NCBI GenBank assembly: GCA_013286325.1
Contig: JABDFZ010000016.1
Span: 1-39,617, forward strand
Direction: 5' to 3'
Source: Bacteroidota bacterium
GTDB taxonomy: Bacteria; Bacteroidota; Bacteroidia; Sphingobacteriales; Sphingobacteriaceae
Length of the DNA: 39,617 bases
Shown piece after piece: positions 33,760-39,617 of the stretch (its first letter is position 1; each line of letters opens with the position of its first letter). A program made the position numbers and the translations under genes. Below the pieces are notes generated by a model. That model worked only from the letters and a program-made list of their open reading frames with translations, made no database searches and was not told the origin of the DNA.

Positions 33760-33816
33760 AGGGGAAAAGCAGAAGTGGTGCGACTCCTTCCTTGGGGAAG
33801 GGAAGGTAGGGGTCTC
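33751..33816. repeat. GC-rich palindromic repeat between trpG and trpC (copy 3 and tail)
   Basis: GCCCCCTGAAGGGGAAAA at 33751-33768 contains the trpG stop (33757-33759). A further purine/pyrimidine palindrome, CTTCCTTGGGGAAGGGAAGG and neighbours, runs to 33816. The rest of the gap to trpC (33873) holds no gene. Confidence 0.65.
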
Positions 33817-33872
33817 ACGAACTATGCTCCTCCTGTTAATTAAACGTAAAAGCTTGACACAGACTTTGAAAA

Positions 33873-34664
33873 ATGAATATACTCGATAAAATAGTACTAA
33901 ACAAAAAGCGCGAGGTACGGGCTGCTAAAAACCGTGTTTCATATACCAAGCTCGAAGAATCAGACCTGTTTCACAGGGAATGTTACTCGTTTAAGGATTT
34001 TTTGCTTGATCCGCAACGAACAGGGATCATTGCCGAATTTAAGCGCAGGTCACCATCAAAAGGAATTATAAATGATAAAGTAACTGTTAAAGAAGTTACA
34101 AACGGCTATGCAAATGCAGGTGCTTCGGCGCTGTCAGTATTAACAGACCGGGACTTTTTTATGGGCAAAAAAGCTGACCTAATAGCTGCCAGGCATGCCA
34201 ACAACATCCCGATATTACGTAAGGATTTTATGATAGATGAATACCAGGTCATTGAAGCCAAATCATTAGGCGCGGATATAATTTTATTGATCGCTGCTAT
34301 TCTTACCCCTGCCGAAATAGAAAGTTTATCCTCGCTTGCGAAAAGCCTTGGCTTAAATGTTTTGCTGGAGGTGCATAATTTAGAGGAGCTGGAACGTAGT
34401 ATCAACCCAAATCTCGATGCTATCGGTGTAAACAACCGTAACCTTGCCGATTTTTCGGTATCTGTGGAAACGTCGTATAAATTAGCGCCTCACATCCCTG
34501 CAGAATTTTTAAAGATCTCGGAAAGTGCTATCAGCAACCCTGAAACTATTAAACAATTAAAAACCGCAGGCTTTAATGGTTTTTTGATAGGCGAGAATTT
34601 TATGAAACAAGCCGATCCGGGGAAAGCGATGCTGGAGTTTGTGACCAGGATTAACGGATTTTAG
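33873..34664 (+). CDS. trpC: Indole-3-glycerol phosphate synthase
   Basis: Protein of 263 residues, TIM barrel closing the indole ring of indole-3-glycerol phosphate. Signatures: IAEFKRRSPSKG with the catalytic Lys, ILRKDFMIDEYQ with the second Lys, VNNRNLADFSV, and the phosphate-binding SESAI and GFLIGENFM. Single-function (not fused to TrpF). It lies 113 bases after trpG; the gene usually found between, trpD, is absent. trpF, trpB and trpA are also not downstream: the next gene is convergent. Confidence 0.95.
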   Translation: MNILDKIVLNKKREVRAAKNRVSYTKLEESDLFHRECYSFKDFLLDPQRTGIIAEFKRRSPSKGIINDKVTVKEVTNGYANAGASALSVLTDRDFFMGKKADLIAARHANNIPILRKDFMIDEYQVIEAKSLGADIILLIAAILTPAEIESLSSLAKSLGLNVLLEVHNLEELERSINPNLDAIGVNNRNLADFSVSVETSYKLAPHIPAEFLKISESAISNPETIKQLKTAGFNGFLIGENFMKQADPGKAMLEFVTRINGF

Positions 34665-34722
34665 CGATTTCTCGGATGTGGAAATTGTTAGGCGGATTTG
34701 TTCCCCTAAAATCCGTTAATCC
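34648..34722. repeat. 17-base inverted repeat spanning both stop codons of convergent genes
   Basis: Perfect arms GGATTAACGGATTTTAG (34648-34664) and its complement (34706-34722), 41-base loop. The left arm encodes the last residues and TAG of trpC; the right arm contains the TAA of the serine-hydrolase gene. A third CGGATTT word (34693-34699) allows a smaller alternative hairpin. It probably forms the 3' ends of both mRNAs. Confidence 0.75.
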
Positions 34723-36401
34723 CGGTTAAACAACAGGTGCTTTATCCGCCCTGAATTAACCTCAAATCCACTAATTTGACTTTTACTGTTTCGGAGGATA
34801 ATCAGATTATCCATCCACCAGAAATCATCAGTTAAATGATTATCTCCATATAAAGTTAGTGGGGTGTCATTGTATTTGCTATTGGTGAGCAGTAAATGAT
34901 GGTCTTTTAAAACAATCCGGTAGCTGCAATCCAACTCAGGGCAATAATAGTTGCCTGTGTACGCAAGCAATTGTTTATCCGTTTTTTTTGCGCCTGCGTC
35001 ATATTTTACAAGCTGGCGATGTCCCTCGGACCAATATTCGTCAAGTATGGTTTCTTTCGGGCTTTTTACTTTGAAAACAAACCTCACATCCGGAAATTTT
35101 GGCATTATTATGGTGTCTTTTGTCCCTCTTGCTAACAGGTTAATATGCCCATTCTGCTCCAAATAAAGCTTTTTACTTTTTAGTTGGAAGCCAAAGCGGA
35201 TGCCGTCATCCGCGATATAATTCCCCAGAAATTTCTTTATAGCCAAAGTATCGTTGAAGGTGGCCCTGGTGCTGTCAACAACTACAGATTTGGATGTGGT
35301 TTTCTTCGGCGAAAGGTCCTTAATAAAAAGGTCGCTTAATTGAGCAGCCTTGCCACTCGGATCAGTATCACCAAGATTACTGAAAACGATAAAGCCCATC
35401 TTCAGGTCGGGGAAAACATTAACGCTGGTGCGGTACCCTGCATCAGAACCATTATGCGAGTACATTTTGTACCCTTTATAATCGTCAACAGAAATACCTA
35501 AAGCATAATTTATTCCTTTGCCGTTATTCAGTTTACCTTTTTGCGTTAATTGTTCAATATCCTGCTTATCGCCCACTTTATGGTTATAAAAATTCATTAC
35601 CCACTTGCTCATATCATCAACATTGGTAAATAAGCTGGTAGCGCCAGCAACTGAATAGCTGAGGGTACTATTTTCAAAATGTGTTTTGTCCTTACGCCCA
35701 TAGGAGTAAGAGCGGTTGGGTACTATTTCTTTATAATCATCGTGAAAGTGGGTGTTGTTCATTCCAAGCGGTTTAAAAATAGCCGAGTCGGTAAATTGTC
35801 GCAGGCTTTTACCGCTAACCGCGCGTACAATTTCGGCCAGCATGGTAAACCCACTGTTTGAATAGTTGTATTCTTCGCCCGGTTTAAAGTTGAGCGCCTG
35901 TTGTTTACCTAATATTTTTATTATTTGATCTTGGGTAATTACATCACTTAACCTGGTGCCGGCTATTGCAAGTAGTTGCCATTGGTCGCGGATGCCGCTG
36001 GTATGATTTAAAAGGTTCCGCACCGTGATCTTTACTTTTAGATCCGGAAACCAGGGAAGATATTTATGAATATCATCATCAAGGCTTAACTTTCCCTCTC
36101 TGGCCAGCAGCACAATTGAAAAAGCCGTAAACTGTTTAGATACCGAAGCTATGTGGAAAATGGTTTCGGAGGTAATAGGGATATTGTATTCAAGGTTAGC
36201 CACCCCATATCCCTTCGCAAAAATAAGCGAATCATTCCTTACAACACCCACCGCATACCCGGGACTGCCATTGCTATCCCACCATTTAAATAAGGCATCT
36301 ATTTTCTTCGTGGTAGAGTCAGGCAAGCCTTGTGCTGGCATCCGTGCCACGGCGCAAACTAATATTAAACAGGTAAAAAGATGCTTTTTTGTCTGGCTCA
36401 T
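34716..36401 (-). CDS. Exported serine hydrolase of the beta-lactamase (class C) fold
   Basis: Protein of 561 residues from the ATG at 36401, which gives a signal peptide (SQTKKHLFTCLILVCAVARMPAQ); the frame runs 24 codons further upstream without support. Penicillin-binding motifs: Ser-x-x-Lys in ASVSKQFTAF, Tyr-x-Asn in YNYSNSGFTM, and HNGSDAG as the third motif. After the catalytic domain (about 30-370) there is a ~190-residue beta-rich C-terminal part with repeated FxxK/GxYYxxEL strands. Likely a periplasmic peptidase or esterase rather than a resistance enzyme. Convergent with trpC. Confidence 0.88.
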   Translation of the reverse strand: MSQTKKHLFTCLILVCAVARMPAQGLPDSTTKKIDALFKWWDSNGSPGYAVGVVRNDSLIFAKGYGVANLEYNIPITSETIFHIASVSKQFTAFSIVLLAREGKLSLDDDIHKYLPWFPDLKVKITVRNLLNHTSGIRDQWQLLAIAGTRLSDVITQDQIIKILGKQQALNFKPGEEYNYSNSGFTMLAEIVRAVSGKSLRQFTDSAIFKPLGMNNTHFHDDYKEIVPNRSYSYGRKDKTHFENSTLSYSVAGATSLFTNVDDMSKWVMNFYNHKVGDKQDIEQLTQKGKLNNGKGINYALGISVDDYKGYKMYSHNGSDAGYRTSVNVFPDLKMGFIVFSNLGDTDPSGKAAQLSDLFIKDLSPKKTTSKSVVVDSTRATFNDTLAIKKFLGNYIADDGIRFGFQLKSKKLYLEQNGHINLLARGTKDTIIMPKFPDVRFVFKVKSPKETILDEYWSEGHRQLVKYDAGAKKTDKQLLAYTGNYYCPELDCSYRIVLKDHHLLLTNSKYNDTPLTLYGDNHLTDDFWWMDNLIILRNSKSQISGFEVNSGRIKHLLFNRD

Positions 36402-36453
36402 GATATGTTTGACTGGTAAGTATATGATGCTGCTAAACTGCAATGTGTTACAA

Positions 36454-36461
36454 CAAATATA
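36454..36461 (-). promoter_or_regulatory. -7 box of the serine-hydrolase gene
   Basis: The minus strand reads TATATTTG, an exact TAnnTTTG match, 52 bases upstream of the ATG at 36401. This also supports the shorter start over the one at 36473, which would lie upstream of the box. Confidence 0.5.
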
Positions 36462-36528
36462 TTTTTTAATCAATGATATAAAATGGGCCGCATCTCCTGT
36501 CCGAAAAATATATCATTTTGAATTTAGC

Positions 36529-36881
36529 CCTGTTGGCTGTGTCCTCACAGCCAACAGGCAATGAAAACAAAGCTTCATTGCTATCTCATCTATAGGACGG
36601 ATACAAAGACGATACAAAATCAGGCTTTAGCCAAAAAATCGCCGACAAACATCATGTTATGTCAACCGCAAATTGACGTATAGTCTTGATTGAGATTGAC
36701 TCAATTAACAAAAAAGTGGGTTTACATTGGGTTTACACTTTTCAATGCAAACCCAGGCATAAACATCTGTTAATCAATCGATTGAAGTGATTTTTTGAAA
36801 AAAACATGGTTTACACTTTTGTATAAACATTACCGGTCAAACGTCAATTCGCCCCCCATTGGCTGTATCCTCACAGCCAAT
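36529..36881. repeat. Repeat-rich non-coding segment between two matching hairpins
   Basis: No gene is supported in 36474-36997. Two hairpins share a 22-base core, 21 identical: 36529-36558 (13-base arms) and 36858-36881 (9-base arms). Between them: an 11-base tandem of GATACAAA words (36600-36607, 36611-36618); GCAAATTGACGT (36668-36679) inverted as ACGTCAATTCGC (36841-36852), 11 of 12; an 11-base tandem GGGTTTACATT/GGGTTTACACT (36718-36739); a further GGTTTACACTTTT (36808-36820); and an inverted TGCAAACCC (36746-36754). The layout suggests recombination or factor-binding sites, or a small inserted element. Confidence 0.6.
36774..36785 (+). promoter_or_regulatory. TCAATCGATTGA palindrome upstream of the M28 peptidase gene
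   Basis: A perfect 12-base palindrome in a 19-base stretch (36768-36786) identical to 25734-25752 upstream of the porin-family gene. The central CG and flanking half-sites resemble LacI-type operators; that is inference. It lies 213 bases before the ATG at 36998. Confidence 0.4.
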
Positions 36882-36997
36882 TAATATTGATATACTTGTA
36901 TTATAGTTCGGATCAGGCAGTGTTTATATCACAATACCGTTACTTGGCAATCCATCTCAAAATCATTATTTTCACAGAATCTCCACAACCACTGAAA

Positions 36998-39211
36998 ATG
37001 AAAAAAATTATTACCATATCCCTGATTGCTATGGCGACAGTAGCGCAGGCACAACAAAAATCCATTACAGGTTTTACGGAAGCATCGGCAGCTAAAGAGC
37101 TCCAGACAGAACAGGCTTTTGATGCCTCCCTTAGTGCACCACGTATTGGTGAGACCCTTAAAGAGCTTTCTGCATATCCGCACAATTTGGGCTCTCCGGG
37201 TAGCAAGGCAGTTGCAGAAAAAATATTACAGAAATACAAAAGCTATGGGCTCGATGCACATATCGAAACCTATACCGTACTTTACCCAACTCCAAAAACA
37301 AGGGTGTTGGAACTTGCCGCCCCAACAAAATATACCGCTCTTTTAAAAGAACCAGCCTTGGCACAGGACGCTACTTCGGGGCAAGCCAATCAATTGCCTA
37401 CCTATAATGCATGGAGCGCTGATGGCGATGTAACTGGCCAACTGGTGTTTGTAAACTATGGCCTGCCTGATGATTACGAAGCCCTGGCCAAACTGGGTAT
37501 TGACGTTAAGGGCAAAATAGTGATTGCCAAATACGGCCGCTCTTGGCGCGGTATAAAGCCAAAAGTGGCTTATGAGCATGGCGCTATTGGCTGTATTATA
37601 TACTCTGATCCTAAAGATGATGGCTATTCCGCAGGTGATGTATACCCGAAAGGTGCTTATAAAAACGAATACGGCGTTCAGCGGGGTTCGGTAATGGATA
37701 TGGTGATCTATCCCGGCGATCCGCTTACTCCCGGCATTGGCGCTACTAAAGACGCCAAACGTTTGGATAGAAAAGACGCTGTAACGATATTAAAGATTCC
37801 TGTGCTGCCAATCAGTTATCATGATGCCCAGCCTTTATTGGCCGCATTGGATGGCACTGTCGCCCCGCGCGACTGGCAAGGTGGCTTGCCTATTACCTAC
37901 CATGTGGGTCCGGGTAAGGCAATGGTGCATTTAAAGCTCGAGTTTAACTGGGATATGGTTCCGGCATATGATGTAATTGCAAAAATAAAAGGCACAAAAT
38001 GGCCTGATGAGTGGGTAATGCGCGGCAACCACCATGATGCGTGGGTGAATGGCGCTGCCGACCCTTTAAGTGGTCAGTCAGCAATGCTGGATGAAGCCAA
38101 TGCGCTTGGCGACCTGCTGAAAACAGGCTGGAAGCCTAAACGCAGCATTGTTTATTGCTCCTGGGATGGTGAAGAGCCAGGCTTATTAGGGTCTACAGAG
38201 TTTGTTGAAGGACATGATAAGGAATTACAGGAAAAAGCGGTTATCTACATAAATTCAGATGGTAATGGCCGTGGATTTTTAGGTGCCGGAGGTTCACAGG
38301 CATTAGAACCCTTTATGGATGAGATCACACAAAATGTAATCGATCCCCAAACCAATGTAAGCGTTTTTGACCGTAAAAAAGCGCATGAACTGGTTGGCGC
38401 TTCATCAGCAAAAGACAAAAAAGAAATATTAGACAGAAAAGGTGGCAAACTGGAATCGTTAGGTTCAGGTTCAGATTATTCGTCTTTTCTGCAACACCTG
38501 GGTATTCCAACTTTAGACCTCGGTTTTGGCGGAGAAGACGGCGGTGGCGAATATCATTCAATTTATGATTCGTTCGATGATTACCGTCGCTTTAAAGATT
38601 CGTCATTTAAATATGGCGTAGCATTATCACAAACTGCAGGACACGCTGTTTTACGTATGGCTGATGCAGATTTGCTGCCGTTTGATTTCCGCAACCTGCA
38701 AACCACTATTGATAAATATGTTAAAGAGGTAACTGAACTAGTGGATAAAATGCGCGAAAATACCGCTATGGATAATCAGCTTATAAAAGCAAATAGTTTT
38801 GCAATAGCCGCCGATCCAACCAAACATGAACAGCTTCCGGTTGCAAAAGATACCGTACCAAAACTCGATTTTTCGGCTTTAAAGATTGCTGTCGACAGCC
38901 TCAAAAAAAGTGCTGATAAGCTTGCTGCGAATTGGGCAGCAGCATTACAAACCAATGGGAATAATGATAAGCTGAACAAGTTGCTTTACCATGCTGAACA
39001 GCAATTACTATCAGCTGAGGGCTTGCCACGTCGCCCATGGTACAGGCATACCATTTATGCTCCCGGCTTTTATACAGGCTACGGAGTAAAAACATTACCC
39101 GGTATCCGCGAAGCTATTGAACAACGAAATTGGAAAGAAGCGCAAGACCAGATTGGCGTTACCGCAAAAAGCATCAGTAACCTTGCAGGATACTTGAGTA
39201 CCGGGGGTTAA
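36998..39211 (+). CDS. Exported M28 metallopeptidase, glutamate carboxypeptidase II type
   Basis: Protein of 737 residues from the ATG at 36998, which opens with a signal peptide (KKIITISLIAMATVAQAQQ); the frame extends 37 codons upstream without support. A PA domain (about 130-270) is inserted before the peptidase domain. Two-zinc ligands are all visible: His345 (NHHDAW), Asp355 (GAADPLSG), Glu-Glu in WDGEEPGLLGS, Asp in INSDGNG, and His in GGEYHSIYDSFDDY. A TFR-dimer-like helical domain closes the protein (about 590-735). It likely removes C-terminal residues from peptides in the periplasm. Confidence 0.92.
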   Translation: MKKIITISLIAMATVAQAQQKSITGFTEASAAKELQTEQAFDASLSAPRIGETLKELSAYPHNLGSPGSKAVAEKILQKYKSYGLDAHIETYTVLYPTPKTRVLELAAPTKYTALLKEPALAQDATSGQANQLPTYNAWSADGDVTGQLVFVNYGLPDDYEALAKLGIDVKGKIVIAKYGRSWRGIKPKVAYEHGAIGCIIYSDPKDDGYSAGDVYPKGAYKNEYGVQRGSVMDMVIYPGDPLTPGIGATKDAKRLDRKDAVTILKIPVLPISYHDAQPLLAALDGTVAPRDWQGGLPITYHVGPGKAMVHLKLEFNWDMVPAYDVIAKIKGTKWPDEWVMRGNHHDAWVNGAADPLSGQSAMLDEANALGDLLKTGWKPKRSIVYCSWDGEEPGLLGSTEFVEGHDKELQEKAVIYINSDGNGRGFLGAGGSQALEPFMDEITQNVIDPQTNVSVFDRKKAHELVGASSAKDKKEILDRKGGKLESLGSGSDYSSFLQHLGIPTLDLGFGGEDGGGEYHSIYDSFDDYRRFKDSSFKYGVALSQTAGHAVLRMADADLLPFDFRNLQTTIDKYVKEVTELVDKMRENTAMDNQLIKANSFAIAADPTKHEQLPVAKDTVPKLDFSALKIAVDSLKKSADKLAANWAAALQTNGNNDKLNKLLYHAEQQLLSAEGLPRRPWYRHTIYAPGFYTGYGVKTLPGIREAIEQRNWKEAQDQIGVTAKSISNLAGYLSTGG

Positions 39212-39222
39212 GGCTTTCTTAA

Positions 39223-39352
39223 TTCCCCTCCCTGGAGGGGGGCGTTGGAATAGTGAAGTGGCAGGGGTGGGTTTCTGCGTCAAGTATTTACGCTAATGCA
39301 ATGCCACAAATGCGTGACGAACACACCCCTCCACCCCTCTCAAGAGGGGAAT
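39223..39352. repeat. Facing pair of CCCCTC palindromes between convergent genes
   Basis: CCCCTCC-CT-GGAGGGG (39225-39240) and CCCCTCT-CA-AGAGGGG (39334-39349), each next to a GGGGTGGGTTT- or ACACACCCCTCC-like stretch (39263-39273, 39322-39332). The second unit is the first in reverse orientation. It lies between the M28 gene and gltX and may stop both transcripts. Confidence 0.7.
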
Positions 39353-39373
39353 ACCACAGAGCCTTGTCTTAAC

Positions 39374-39617
39374 TTAATCGTTAAACACCACCAATGCCTT
39401 CTCAATCCGCTTAATAGTTTCTTCTTTGCCCAGTAATTCAGCAATATCAAATATATGCGGGCCGAATTTTCCACCAACCAGCATGATACGAAAAGGCAAC
39501 ATCAGTTCACCGGCTTTAATACCTTTTTCTTCGGCTAAAACCTTAAATGCAGCTTCAAGTGCAACGGGTTCAAACGTATCTATATTATTTACAGTATGAA
39601 TAAATGCCTTAAAGAAT
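39374..39617 (-). CDS. gltX: Glutamate--tRNA ligase, C-terminal end (cut by window)
   Basis: The last 80 codons of a minus-strand gene whose start lies beyond 39617; stop TAA at 39374-39376. The visible part reads ...IKAGELMLPFRIMLVGGKFGPHIFDIAELLGKEETIKRIEKALVVFND. The LMLPFRI(M/A)LVGG...GPxIFD...LLGKEE(T)xxRI pattern is the anticodon-binding end of bacterial GltX, which charges tRNA-Glu. Nothing suggests damage; truncation is due to the window edge. Confidence 0.9.
   Translation of the reverse strand, partial: FFKAFIHTVNNIDTFEPVALEAAFKVLAEEKGIKAGELMLPFRIMLVGGKFGPHIFDIAELLGKEETIKRIEKALVVFND

Noticed and set aside
33760..33872. Remnant of trpD between trpG and trpC
   Set aside because: Only 113 bases, mostly palindromic repeat; no stretch resembles anthranilate phosphoribosyltransferase.
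36402..36473. 24-codon N-terminal extension of the serine hydrolase
   Set aside because: A -7 promoter box at 36454-36461 lies inside it, and the signal peptide starts at 36401.
36887..36997. 37-codon N-terminal extension of the M28 peptidase
   Set aside because: The signal peptide starts at the ATG at 36998; the extension has no likeness to the family.

Overview
The window looks like chromosome of a Bacteroidota bacterium of the Sphingobacteriaceae type (Mucilaginibacter/Pedobacter-like). The reasons are a gldD gliding lipoprotein gene, a protein with the HYC/CC/PP motifs, starts without Shine-Dalgarno sequences, several TAnnTTTG -7 boxes typical of Bacteroidota promoters, and many palindromic intergenic repeats. 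The genus is an inference. I see no rRNA, tRNA, CRISPR array, transposase or phage block. Nearly all genes look intact; only the last one (gltX) is cut by the window edge.

Left part (1-20000, mostly minus strand): an exported FAD-dependent oxidoreductase; a DinB/YfiT-type protein; a three-gene metal-related operon (HYC_CC_PP protein, secreted HMA protein, outer-membrane protein); a GNAT acetyltransferase; a secreted glycine-rich protein; a four-gene envelope/two-component operon (small secreted protein, outer-membrane protein, OmpR-type regulator, histidine kinase); an ApbE flavin transferase without an export signal; prfA; an M1 peptidase; aroE-gldD-hypothetical, with a 4-base ATGA overlap between aroE and gldD; a methyltransferase; a RidA-family protein lacking the catalytic Arg; a phosphosulfolactate synthase homologue (ComA); and a TPR protein.

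Middle part (20000-31500, plus strand): an ALDH7-type dehydrogenase, a subtilase, a B12-binding domain protein followed by an enoyl-CoA hydratase and a divergent arginase-fold protein, a small outer-membrane beta-barrel protein, an NtrC-type sigma-54 activator followed after one base by a 74-residue protein that looks like an isolated histidine-kinase H-box helix, an AI-2E-type permease, a YtxH / membrane protein / hypothetical trio, and a four-helix cytochrome-b-like protein whose start codon is overlapped by a palindrome.

Right part (31480-39617): a trp operon (trpE, trpG, trpC) with a complete attenuator (promoter, 19-residue leader peptide with tandem Trp codons, terminator hairpin). trpG is bracketed by GC-rich palindromic repeats that supply its first ~19 codons and its last codons and stop. 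trpD is missing between trpG and trpC. Then come a convergent serine hydrolase, a repeat-rich non-coding segment of about 430 bases, an M28 peptidase of the glutamate carboxypeptidase II type, another repeat pair and the 3' end of gltX.

The most noteworthy items are the trp attenuator with a nearly leaderless leader peptide, the repeat-built ends of TrpG, the orphan H-box protein next to the sigma-54 activator, the repeat-rich segment at 36529-36881, and several enzymes whose key active-site residues are replaced.
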